Source: Pterobdella sp. o SKG-2022
Lineage: Eukaryota > Annelida > Clitellata > Hirudinida > Piscicolidae
Length of the DNA stretch: 64,000 bases
NCBI GenBank assembly: GCA_964035795.1
Contig: CAXIVU010000259.1
Span: forward strand, 124,001 to 188,000
Direction: 5' to 3'
A program made the position numbers and the translations under genes. Below are positions 35,301 to 50,300 of the stretch, one piece after another (within the stretch, counting starts at the first letter, position 1; every line of letters starts with the position of its first letter). The notes beneath the pieces are model-generated. The model was not told where the DNA came from and did not search any database. It was given only the letters and a program-made list of their open reading frames with translations.

Positions 35301-38300
35301 ACAACGACAGAAATGTTGTCTAAATCTACGCCAACAGTTACTACTGTAGAAACAACAACGCCAACTACAATTTCTGTAACAACAACTTCATTGGCTACAG
35401 CTACAACAGTTTCGACAACGATTGCAACATCAACGCAAACAACAACAGTTATTATGACAACAACGACAGAAAAATTGTCTAAATCTACGCCAACAGTTAC
35501 TACTGTAGAAACAACAACGCCAACTACAATAACTGTAACAACAACTTCATTGGCTACAGCTACAACAGTTTCGACAGCGATTGCAACATCAACGCAAACA
35601 ACAACTGTTATTATGACAACAACGACAGAAATGTTGTCTAAATCTACGCCAACAGTTACTACTGTAGAAACAACAACGCCAACTACAATAACTGTAACAA
35701 CAACTTCATTGGCTACAGCTACAACAGTTTCGACAACGATTGCAACATCAACGCAAACAACAACTGTTATTGTGACAACAACGACAGAAATGTTGTCTAA
35801 ATCTACGCCAACAGTTACTACTGTAGAAACAACAACGCCAACTACAATAACTGTAACAACAACTTCTTTGGCTACAGCTACAACAGTTTCGACAACGATT
35901 GCAACATCAACGCAAACAACAACTGTTATTATGACAACAAAGACAGAAATGTTGTCTAAATCTACGCCAACAGTTACTACTGTAGAAACAACAACGCCAA
36001 CTACAATTTCTGTAACAACAACTTCATTGGCTACAGCTACAACAGTTTCGACAACGATTGCAACATCAACGCAAACAACAACTGTTATTATGACAACAAC
36101 GACAGAAATGTTGTCTAAATCTACGCCAACAGTTACTACTGTAGAAACAACAACGCCAACTACAATAACTGTAACAACAACTTCATTGGCTACAGCTACA
36201 ACAATTTCGACAACGATTGCAACATCAACGCAAACAACAACTGTTATTATGACAACAAAGACAGAAATGTTGTCTAAATCTACGCCAACAGTTACTACTG
36301 TAGAAACAACAACGCCAACTACAATAACTGTAACAACAACTTCATTGGCTACAGCTACAACAGTTTCGACAACGATTGCAACATCAACGCAAACAACAAC
36401 TGTTATTATGACAACAACGACAGAAATGTTGTCTAAATCTACGCCAACAGTTACTACTGTAGAAACAACAACGCCAACTACAATTTCTGTAACAACAACT
36501 TCATTGGCTACAGCTACAACAGTTTCGACAACGATTGCAACATCAACGCAAACAACAACAGTTATTATGACAACAACGACAGAAAAATTGTCTAAATCTA
36601 CGCCAACAGTTACTACTGTAGAAACAACAACGCCAACTACAATAACTGTAACAACAACTTCATTGGCTACAGCTACAACAGTTTCGACAACGATTGCAAC
36701 ATCAACGCAAACAACAACTGTTATTATGACAACAACGACAGAAATGTTGTCTAAATCTACGCCAACAGTTACTACTGTAGAAACAACAACGCCAACTACA
36801 ATTTCTGTAACAACAACTTCATTGGCTACAGCTACAACAGTTTCGACAACGATTGCAACATCAACGCAAACAACAACAGTTATTATGACAACAACGACAG
36901 AAAAATTGTCTAAATCTACGCCAACAGTTACTACTGTAGAAACAACAACGCCAACTACAATAACTGTAACAACAACTTCATTGGCTACAGCTACAACAGT
37001 TTCGACAGCGATTGCAACATCAACGCAAACAACAACTGTTATTATGACAACAACGACAGAAATGTTGTCTAAATCTACGCCAACAGTTACTACTGTAGAA
37101 ACAACAACGCCAACTACAATAACTGTAACAACAACTTCATTGGCTACAGCTACAACAGTTTCGACAACGATTGCAACATCAACGCAAACAACAACTGTTA
37201 TTGTGACAACAACGACAGAAATGTTGTCTAAATCTACGCCAACAGTTACTACTGTAGAAACAACAACGCCAACTACAATAACTGTAACAACAACTTCTTT
37301 GGCTACAGCTACAACAGTTTCGACAACGATTGCAACATCAACGCAAACAACAACTGTTATTATGACAACAACGACAGAAATGTTGTCTAAATCTACGCCA
37401 ACAGTTACTACTGTAGAAACAACAACGCCAACTACAATAACTGTAACAACAACTTCATTGGCTACAGCTACAACAGTTTCGACAACGATTGCAACATCAA
37501 CGCAAACAACAACTGTTATTATGACAACAACGACAGAAATGTTGTCTAAATCTACGCCAACAGTTACTACTGTAGAAACAACAACGCCAACTACAATAAC
37601 TGTAACAACAACTTCATTGGCTACAGCTACAACAATTTCGACAACGATTGCAACATCAACGCAAACAACAACTGTTATTATGACAACAAAGACAGAAATG
37701 TTGTCTAAATCTACGCCAACAGTTACTACTGTAGAAACAACAACGCCAACTACAATTTCTGTAACAACAACTTCATTGGCTACAGCTACAACAGTTTCGA
37801 CAACGATTGCAACATCAACGCAAACAACAACTGTTATTATGACAACAACGACAGAAATGTTGTCTAAATCTACGCCAACAGTTACTACTGTAGAAACAAC
37901 AACGCCAACTACAATAACTGTAAGAACAACTTCATTGGCTACAGCTACAACAGTTTCGACAACGATTGCAACATCAACGCAAACAACAACTGTTATTATG
38001 ACAACAACGACAGAAATGTTGTCTAAATCTACGCCAACAGTTACTACTGTAGAAACAACAACGCCAACTACAATTTCTGTAACAACAACTTCATTGGCTA
38101 CAGCTACAACAGTTTCGACAACGATTGCAACATCAACGCAAACAACAACTGTTATTATGACAACAACGACAGAAATGTTGTCTAAATCTACGCCAACAGT
38201 TACTACTGTAGAAACAACAACGCCAACTACAATAACTGTAACAACAACTTCATTGGCTACAGCTACAACAGTTTCGACAACGATTGCAACATCAACGCAA

Positions 38301-41300
38301 ACAACAACTGTTATTGTGACAACAACGACAGAAATGTTGTCTAAATCTACGCCAACAGTTACTACTGTAGAAACAACAACGCCAACTACAATAACTGTAA
38401 CAACAACTTCTTTGGCTACAGCTACAACAGTTTCGACAACGATTGCAACATCAACGCAAACAACAACTGTTATTATGACAACAACGACAGAAATGTTGTC
38501 TAAATCTACGCCAACAGTTACTACTGTAGAAACAACAACGCCAACTACAATAACTGTAACAACAACTTCATTGGCTACAGCTACAACAGTTTCGACAACG
38601 ATTGCAACATCAACGCAAACAACAACTGTTATTATGACAACAACGACAGAAATGTTGTCTAAATCTACGCCAACAGTTACTACTGTAGAAACAACAACGC
38701 CAACTACAATAACTGTAACAACAACTTCATTGGCTACAGCTACAACAATTTCGACAACGATTGCAACATCAACGCAAACAACAACTGTTATTATGACAAC
38801 AAAGACAGAAATGTTGTCTAAATCTACGCCAACAGTTACTACTGTAGAAACAACAACGCCAACTACAATTTCTGTAACAACAACTTCATTGGCTACAGCT
38901 ACAACAGTTTCGACAACGATTGCAACATCAACGCAAACAACAACTGTTATTATGACAACAACGACAGAAATGTTGTCTAAATCTACGCCAACAGTTACTA
39001 CTGTAGAAACAACAACGCCAACTACAATAACTGTAAGAACAACTTCATTGGCTACAGCTACAACAGTTTCGACAACGATTGCAACATCAACGCAAACAAC
39101 AACTGTTATTATGACAACAACGACAGAAATGTTGTCTAAATCTACGCCAACAGTTACTACTGTAGAAACAACAACGCCAACTACAATTTCTGTAACAACA
39201 ACTTCATTGGCTACAGCTACAACAGTTTCGACAACGATTGCAACATCAACGCAAACAACAACTGTTATTATGACAACAACGACAGAAATGTTGTCTAAAT
39301 CTACGCCAACAGTTACTACTGTAGAAACAACAACGCCAACTACAATTTCTGTAACAACAACTTCATTGGCTACAGCTACAACAGTTTCGACAACGATTGC
39401 AACATCAACGCAAACAACAACTGTTATTATGACAACAACGACAGAAATGTTGTCTAAATCTACGCCAACAGTTACTACTGTAGAAACAACAACGCCAACT
39501 ACAATAACTGTAACAACAACTTCATTGGCTACAGCTACAACAGTTTCGACAACGATTGCAACATCAACGCAAACAACAACTGTTTTTATGACAACAACGA
39601 CAGAAATGTTGTCTAAATCTACGCCAACAGTTACTACTGTAGAAACAACAACGCCAACTACAATAACTGTAAGAACAACTTCATTGGCTACAGCTACAAC
39701 AGTTTCGACAACGATTGCAACATCAACGCAAACAACAACTGTTATTATGACAACAACGACAGAAATGTTGTCTAAATCTACGCCAACAGTTACTACTGTA
39801 GAAACAACAACGCCAACTACAATAACTGTAACAACAACTTCATTGGCTACAGCTACAACAATTTCGACAACGATTGCAACATCAACGCAAACAACAACTG
39901 TTATTATGACAACAAAGACAGAAATGTTGTCTAAATCTACGCCAACAGTTACTACTGTAGAAACAACAACGCCAACTACAATTTCTGTAACAACAACTTC
40001 ATTGGCTACAGCTACAACAGTTTCGACAACGATTGCAACATCAACGCAAACAACAACTGTTATTATGACAACAACGACAGAAATGTTGTCTAAATCTACG
40101 CCAACAGTTACTACTGTAGAAACAACAACGCCAACTACAATTTCTGTAACAACAACTTCATTGGCTACAGCTACAACAGTTTCGACAACGATTGCAACAT
40201 CAACGCAAACAACAACAGTTATTATGACAACAACGACAGAAAAATTGTCTAAATCTACGCCAACAGTTACTACTGTAGAAACAACAACGCCAACTACAAT
40301 AACTGTAACAACAACTTCATTGGCTACAGCTACAACAGTTTCGACAGCGATTGCAACATCAACGCAAACAACAACTGTTATTATGACAACATCGACAGAA
40401 ATGTTGTCTAAATCTACGCCAACAGTTACTACTGTAGAAACAACAACGCCAACTACAATAACTGTAACAACAACTTCATTGGCTACAGCTACAACAGTTT
40501 CGACAGCGATTGCAACATCAACGCAAACAACAACTGTTATTATGACAACAACGACAGAAATGTTGTCTAAATCTACGCCAACAGTTACTACTGTAGAAAC
40601 AACAACGCCAACTACAATAACTGTAACAACAACTTCATTGGCTACAGCTACAACAATTTCGACAACGATTGCAACATCAACGCAAACAACAACTGTTATT
40701 ATGACAACAAAGACAGAAATGTTGTCTAAATCTACGCCAACAGTTACTACTGTAGAAACAACAACGCCAACTACAATAACTGTAACAACAACTTCATTGG
40801 CTACAGCTACAACAGTTTCGACAACGATTGCAACATCAACGCAAACAACAACTGTTTTTATGACAACAACGACAGAAATGTTGTCTAAATCTACGCCAAC
40901 AGTTACTACTGTAGAAACAACAACGCCAACTACAATTTCTGTAACAACAACTTCATTGGCTACAGCTACAACAGTTTCGACAACGATTGCAACATCAACG
41001 CAAACAACAACAGTTATTATGACAACAACGACAGAAAAATTGTCTAAATCTACGCCAACAGTTACTACTGTAGAAACAACAACGCCAACTACAATAACTG
41101 TAACAACAACTTCATTGGCTACAGCTACAACAGTTTCGACAGCGATTGCAACATCAACGCAAACAACAACTGTTATTATGACAACAACGACAGAAATGTT
41201 GTCTAAATCTACGCCAACAGTTACTACTGTAGAAACAACAACGCCAACTACAATAACTGTAACAACAACTTCATTGGCTACAGCTACAACAGTTTCGACA

Positions 41301-44300
41301 ACGATTGCAACATCAACGCAAACAACAACTGTTATTATGACAACAACGACAGAAATGTTGTCTAAATCTACGCCAACAATTACTACTGTAGAAACAACAA
41401 CGCCAACTACAATAACTGTAACAACAACTTCATTGGCTACAGCTACAACAGTTTCGACAACGATTGCAACATCAACGCAAACAACAACTGTTATTATGAC
41501 AACAACGACAGAAATGTTGTCTAAATCTACGCCAACAGTTACTACTGTAGAAACAACAACGCCAACTACAATAACTGTAACAACAACTTCATTGGCTACA
41601 GCTACAACAGTTTCGACAACGATTGCAACATCAACGCAAACAACAACTGTTATTATGACAACAACGACAGAAATGTTGTCTAAATCTACGCCAACAGTTA
41701 CTACTGTAGAAACAACAACGCCAACTACAATTTCTGTAACAACAACTTCATTGGCTACAGCTACAACAGTTTCGACAACGATTGCAACATCAACGCAAAC
41801 AACAACTGTTATTATGACAACAACGACAGAAATGTTGTCTAAATCTACGCCAACAGTTACTACTGTAGAAACAACAACGCCAACTACAATAACTGTAACA
41901 ACAACTTCATTGGCTACAGCTACAACAGTTTCGACAACGATTGCAACATCAACGCAAACAACAACTGTTATTATGACAACAACGACAGAAATGTTGTCTA
42001 AATCTACGCCAACAGTTACTACTGTAGAAACAACAACGCCAACTACAATTTCTGTAACAACAACTTCATTGGCTACAGCTACAACAGTTTCGACAACGAT
42101 TGCAACATCAACGCAAACAACAACAGTTATTATGACAACAACGACAGAAAAATTGTCTAAATCTACGCCAACAGTTACTACTGTAGAAACAACAACGCCA
42201 ACTACAATAACTGTAACAACAACTTCATTGGCTACAGCTACAACAGTTTCGACAGCGATTGCAACATCAACGCAAACAACAACTGTTATTATGACAACAA
42301 CGACAGAAATGTTGTCTAAATCTACGCCAACAGTTACTACTGTAGAAACAACAACGCCAACTACAATAACTGTAACAACAACTTCATTGGCTACAGCTAC
42401 AACAGTTTCGACAACGATTGCAACATCAACGCAAACAACAACTGTTTTTATGACAACAACGACAGAAATGTTGTCTAAATCTACGCCAACAGTTACTACT
42501 GTAGAAACAACAACGCCAACTACAATAACTGTAAGAACAACTTCATTGGCTACAGCTACAACAGTTTCGACAACGATTGCAACATCAACGCAAACAACAA
42601 CTGTTATTATGACAACAACGACAGAAATGTTGTCTAAATCTACGCCAACAGTTACTACTGTAGAAACAACAACGCCAACTACAATAACTGTAACAACAAC
42701 TTCATTGGCTACAGCTACAACAATTTCGACAACGATTGCAACATCAACGCAAACAACAACTGTTATTATGACAACAAAGACAGAAATGTTGTCTAAATCT
42801 ACGCCAACAGTTACTACTGTAGAAACAACAACGCCAACTACAATTTCTGTAACAACAACTTCATTGGCTACAGCTACAACAGTTTCGACAACGATTGCAA
42901 CATCAACGCAAACAACAACTGTTATTATGACAACAACGACAGAAATGTTGTCTAAATCTACGCCAACAGTTACTACTGTAGAAACAACAACGCCAACTAC
43001 AATAACTGTAACAACAACTTCATTGGCTACAGCTACAACAGTTTCGACAACGATTGCAACATCAACGCAAACAACAACTGTTATTATGACAACAACGACA
43101 GAAATGTTGTCTAAATCTACGCCAACAATTACTACTGTAGAAACAACAACGCCAACTACAATAACTGTAACAACAACTTCATTGGCTACAGCTACAACAG
43201 TTTCGACAACGATTGCAACATCAACGCAAACAACAACTGTTATTATGACAACAACGACAGAAATGTTGTCTAAATCTACGCCAACAGTTACTACTGTAGA
43301 AACAACAACGCCAACTACAATAACTGTAACAACAACTTCATTGGCTACAGCTACAACAGTTTCGACAACGATTGCAACATCAACGCAAACAACAACTGTT
43401 ATTATGACAACAACGACAGAAATGTTGTCTAAATCTACGCCAACAGTTACTACTGTAGAAACAACAACGCCAACTACAATAACTGTAACAACAACTTCAT
43501 TGGCTACAGCTACAACAGTTTCGACAACGATTGCAACATCAACGCAAACAACAACTGTTATTATGACAACAACGACAGAAATGTTGTCTAAATCTACGCC
43601 AACAGTTACTACTGTAGAAACAACAACGCCAACTACAATAACTGTAACAACAACTTCATTGGCTACAGCTACAACAGTTTCGACAACGATTGCAACATCA
43701 ACGCAAACAACAACTGTTATTATGACAACAACGACAGAAATGTTGTCTAAATCTACGCCAACAATTACTACTGTAGAAACAACAACGCCAACTACAATAA
43801 CTGTAACAACAACTTCATTGGCTACAGCTACAACAGTTTCGACAACGATTGCAACATCAACGCAAACAACAACTGTTATTATGACAACAACGACAGAAAT
43901 GTTGTCTAAATCTACGCCAACAGTTACTACTGTAGAAACAACAACGCCAACTACAAAAACTGTAACAACAACTTCATTGGCTACAGCTACAACAGTTTCG
44001 ACAACGATTGCAACATCAACGCAAACAACAACTGTTATTATGACAACAACGACAGAAATGTTGTCTAAATCTACGCCAACAGTTACTACTGTAGAAACAA
44101 CAACGCCAACTACAATAACTGTAACAACAACTTCATTGGCTACAGCTACAACAATTTCGACAACGATTGCAACATCAACGCAAACAACAACTGTTATTAT
44201 GACAACAAAGACAGAAATGTTGTCTAAATCTACGCCAACAGTTACTACTGTAGAAACAACAACGCCAACTACAATTTCTGTAACAACAACTTCATTGGCT

Positions 44301-47300
44301 ACAGCTACAACAGTTTCGACAACGATTGCAACATCAACGCAAACAACAACTGTTATTATGACAACAACGACAGAAATGTTGTCTAAATCTACGCCAACAG
44401 TTACTACTGTAGAAACAACAACGCCAACTACAATAACTGTAACAACAACTTCATTGGCTACAGCTACAACAGTTTCGACAACGATTGCAACATCAACGCA
44501 AACAACAACTGTTATTATGACAACAACGACAGAAATGTTGTCTAAATCTACGCCAACAATTACTACTGTAGAAACAACAACGCCAACTACAATAACTGTA
44601 ACAACAACTTCATTGGCTACAGCTACAACAGTTTCGACAACGATTGCAACATCAACGCAAACAACAACTGTTATTATGACAACAACGACAGAAATGTTGT
44701 CTAAATCTACGCCAACAGTTACTACTGTAGAAACAACAACGCCAACTACAATAACTGTAAGAACAACTTCATTGGCTACAGCTACAACAGTTTCGACAAC
44801 GATTGCAACATCAACGCAAACAACAACTGTTATTATGACAACAACGACAGAAATGTTGTCTAAATCTACGCCAACAGTTACTACTGTAGAAACAACAACG
44901 CCAACTACAATAACTGTAACAACAACTTCATTGGCTACAGCTACAACAGTTTCGACAACGATTGCAACATCAACGCAAACAACAACTGTTATTATGACAA
45001 CAACGACAGAAATGTTGTCTAAATCTACGCCAACAATTACTACTGTAGAAACAACAACGCCAACTACAATAACTGTAACAACAACTTCATTGGCTACAGC
45101 TACAACAGTTTCGACAACGATTGCAACATCAACGCAAACAACAACTGTTATTATGACAACAACGACAGAAATGTTGTCTAAATCTACGCCAACAGTTACT
45201 ACTGTAGAAACAACAACGCCAACTACAATAACTGTAACAACAACTTCATTGGCTACAGCTACAACAGTTTCGACAACGATTGCAACATCAACGCAAACAA
45301 CAACTGTTATTATGACAACAACGACAGAAATGTTGTCTAAATCTACGCCAACAGTTACTACTGTAGAAACAACAACGCCAACTACAATAACTGTAAGAAC
45401 AACTTCATTGGCTACAGCTACAACAGTTTCGACAACGATTGCAACATCAACGCAAACAACAACTGTTATTATGACAACAACGACAGAAATGTTGTCTAAA
45501 TCTACGCCAACAGTTACTACTGTAGAAACAACAACGCCAACTACAATAACTGTAACAACAACTTCATTGGCTACAGCTACAACAGTTTCGACAACGATTG
45601 CAACATCAACGCAAACAACAACTGTTATTATGACAACAACGACAGAAATGTTGTCTAAATCTACGCCAACAATTACTACTGTAGAAACAACAACGCCAAC
45701 TACAATAACTGTAACAACAACTTCATTGGCTACAGCTACAACAGTTTCGACAACGATTGCAACATCAACGCAAACAACAACTGTTATTATGACAACAACG
45801 ACAGAAATGTTGTCTAAATCTACGCCAACAGTTACTACTGTAGAAACAACAACGCCAACTACAATAACTGTAACAACAACTTCATTGGCTACAGCTACAA
45901 CAGTTTCGACAACGATTGCAACATCAACGCAAACAACAACTGTTATTATGACAACAACGACAGAAATGTTGTCTAAATCTACGCCAACAGTTACTACTGT
46001 AGAAACAACAACGCCAACTACAATAACTGTAACAACAACTTCATTGGCTACAGCTACAACAGTTTCGACAACGATTGCAACATCAACGCAAACAACAACT
46101 GTTATTATGACAACAACGACAGAAATGTTGTCTAAATCTACGCCAACAGTTACTACTGTAGAAACAACAACGCCAACTACAATAACTGTAACAACAACTT
46201 CATTGGCTACAGCTACAACAGTTTCGACAACGATTGCAACATCAACGCAAACAACAACTGTTATTATGACAACAACGACAGAAATGTTGTCTAAATCTAC
46301 GCCAACAATTACTACTGTAGAAACAACAACGCCAACTACAATAACTGTAACAACAACTTCATTGGCTACAGCTACAACAGTTTCGACAACGATTGCAACA
46401 TCAACGCAAACAACAACTGTTATTATGACAACAACGACAGAAATGTTGTCTAAATCTACGCCAACAGTTACTACTGTAGAAACAACAACGCCAACTACAA
46501 AAACTGTAACAACAACTTCATTGGCTACAGCTACAACAGTTTCGACAACGATTGCAACATCAACGCAAACAACAACTGTTATTATGACAACAACGACAGA
46601 AATGTTGTCTAAATCTACGCCAACAGTTACTACTGTAGAAACAACAACGCCAACTACAATAACTGTAACAACAACTTCATTGGCTACAGCTACAACAATT
46701 TCGACAACGATTGCAACATCAACGCAAACAACAACTGTTATTATGACAACAAAGACAGAAATGTTGTCTAAATCTACGCCAACAGTTACTACTGTAGAAA
46801 CAACAACGCCAACTACAATTTCTGTAACAACAACTTCATTGGCTACAGCTACAACAGTTTCGACAACGATTGCAACATCAACGCAAACAACAACTGTTAT
46901 TATGACAACAACGACAGAAATGTTGTCTAAATCTACGCCAACAGTTACTACTGTAGAAACAACAACGCCAACTACAATAACTGTAACAACAACTTCATTG
47001 GCTACAGCTACAACAGTTTCGACAACGATTGCAACATCAACGCAAACAACAACTGTTATTATGACAACAACGACAGAAATGTTGTCTAAATCTACGCCAA
47101 CAATTACTACTGTAGAAACAACAACGCCAACTACAATAACTGTAACAACAACTTCATTGGCTACAGCTACAACAGTTTCGACAACGATTGCAACATCAAC
47201 GCAAACAACAACTGTTATTATGACAACAACGACAGAAATGTTGTCTAAATCTACGCCAACAGTTACTACTGTAGAAACAACAACGCCAACTACAATAACT

Positions 47301-50300
47301 GTAACAACAACTTCATTGGCTACAGCTACAACAGTTTCGACAACGATTGCAACATCAACGCAAACAACAACTGTTATTATGACAACAACGACAGAAATGT
47401 TGTCTAAATCTACGCCAACAGTTACTACTGTAGAAACAACAACGCCAACTACAATAACTGTAACAACAACTTCATTGGCTACAGCTACAACAGTTTCGAC
47501 AACGATTGCAACATCAACGCAAACAACAACTGTTATTATGACAACAACGACAGAAATATTGTCTAAATCTACGCCAACAGTTACTACTGTAGAAACAACA
47601 ACGCCAACTACAATAACTGTAACAACAACTTCATTGGCTACAGCTACAACAGTTTCGACAACGATTGCAACATCAACGCAAACAACAACTGTTATTATGA
47701 CAACAACGACAGAAATGTTGTCTAAATCTACGCCAACAATTACTACTGTAGAAACAACAACGCCAACTACAATAACTGTAACAACAACTTCATTGGCTAC
47801 AGCTACAACAGTTTCGACAACGATTGCAACATCAACGCAAACAACAACTGTTATTATGACAACAACGACAGAAATGTTGTCTAAATCTACGCCAACAGTT
47901 ACTACTGTAGAAACAACAACGCCAACTACAATAACTGTAACAACAACTTCATTGGCTACAGCTACAACAGTTTCGACAACGATTGCAACATCAACGCAAA
48001 CAACAACTGTTATTATGACAACAACGACAGAAATGTTGTCTAAATCTACGCCAACAGTTACTACTGTAGAAACAACAACGCCAACTACAAGAACTGTAAC
48101 AACAACTTCATTGGCTACAGCTACAACAGTTTCGACAACGATTGCAACATCAACGCAAACAACAACTGTTATTATGACAACAACGACAGAAATGTTGTCT
48201 AAATCTACGCCAACAGTTACTACTGTAGAAACAAAAACGCCAACTACAATAACTGTAACAACAACTTCATTGGCTACAGCTACAACAATTTCGACAACGA
48301 TTGCAACATCAACGCAAACAACAACTGTTATTATGACAACAAAGACAGAAATGTTGTCTAAATCTACGCCAACAGTTACTACTGTAGAAACAACAACGCC
48401 AACTACAATTTCTGTAACAACAACTTCATTGGCTACAGCTACAACAGTTTCGACAACGATTGCAACATCAACGCAAACAACAACTGTTATTATGACAACA
48501 ACGACAGAAATGTTGTCTAAATCTACGCCAACAGTTACTACTGTAGAAACAACAACGCCAACTACAATAACTGTAACAACAACTTCATTGGCTACAGCTA
48601 CAACAGTTTCGACAACGATTGCAACATCAACGCAAACAACAACAGTTATTATGACAACAACGACAGAAAAATTGTCTAAATCTACGCCAACAGTTACTAC
48701 TGTAGAAACAACAACGCCAACTACAATAACTGTAACAACAACTTCATTGGCTACAGCTACAACAGTTTCGACAGCGATTGCAACATCAACGCAAACAACA
48801 ACTGTTATTATGACAACAACGACAGAAATGTTGTCTAAATCTACGCCAACAGTTACTACTGTAGAAACAACAACGCCAACTACAATAACTGTAACAACAA
48901 CTTCATTGGCTACAGCTACAACAGTTTCGACAACGATTGCAACATCAACGCAAACAACAACTGTTATTATGACAACAACGACAGAAATGTTGTCTAAATC
49001 TACGCCAACAGTTACTACTGTAGAAACAACAACGCCAACTACAATAACTGTAAGAACAACTTCATTGGCTACAGCTACAACAGTTTCGACAACGATTGCA
49101 ACATCAACGCAAACAACAACTGTTATTATGACAACAACGACAGAAATGTTGTCTAAATCTACGCCAACAGTTACTACTGTAGAAACAACAACGCCAACTA
49201 CAAAAACTGTAACAACAACTTCATTGGCTACAGCTACAACAGTTTCGACAACGATTGCAACATCAACGCAAACAACAACTGTTATTATGACAACAACGAC
49301 AGAAATGTTGTCTAAATCTACGCCAACAGTTACTACTGTAGAAACAACAACGCCAACTACAATAACTGTAACAACAACTTCATTGGCTACAGCTACAACA
49401 ATTTCGACAACGATTGCAACATCAACGCAAACAACAACTGTTATTATGACAACAAAGACAGAAATGTTGTCTAAATCTACGCCAACAGTTACTACTGTAG
49501 AAACAACAACGCCAACTACAATAACTGTAACAACAACTTCATTGGCTACAGCTACAACAGTTTCGACAACGATTGCAACATCAACGCAAACAACAACTGT
49601 TATTATGACAACAACGACAGAAATGTTGTCTAAATCTACGCCAACAGTTACTACTGTAGAAACAACAACGCCAACTACAATAACTGTAACAACAACTTCA
49701 TTGGCTACAGCTACAACAGTTTCGACAACGATTGCAACATCAACGCAAACAACAACTGTTATTATGACAACAACGACAGAAATGTTGTCTAAATCTACGC
49801 CAACAATTACTACTGTAGAAACAACAACGCCAACTACAATAACTGTAACAACAACTTCATTGGCTACAGCTACAACAGTTTCGACAACGATTGCAACATC
49901 AACGCAAACAACAACTGTTATTATGACAACAACGACAGAAATGTTGTCTAAATCTACGCCAACAGTTACTACTGTAGAAACAACAACGCCAACTACAAAA
50001 ACTGTAACAACAACTTCATTGGCTACAGCTACAACAGTTTCGACAACGATTGCAACATCAACGCAAACAACAACTGTTATTATGACAACAACGACAGAAA
50101 TGTTGTCTAAATCTACGCCAACAGTTACTACTGTAGAAACAACAACGCCAACTACAATAACTGTAACAACAACTTCATTGGCTACAGCTACAACAATTTC
50201 GACAACGATTGCAACATCAACGCAAACAACAACTGTTATTATGACAACAAAGACAGAAATGTTGTCTAAATCTACGCCAACAGTTACTACTGTAGAAACA

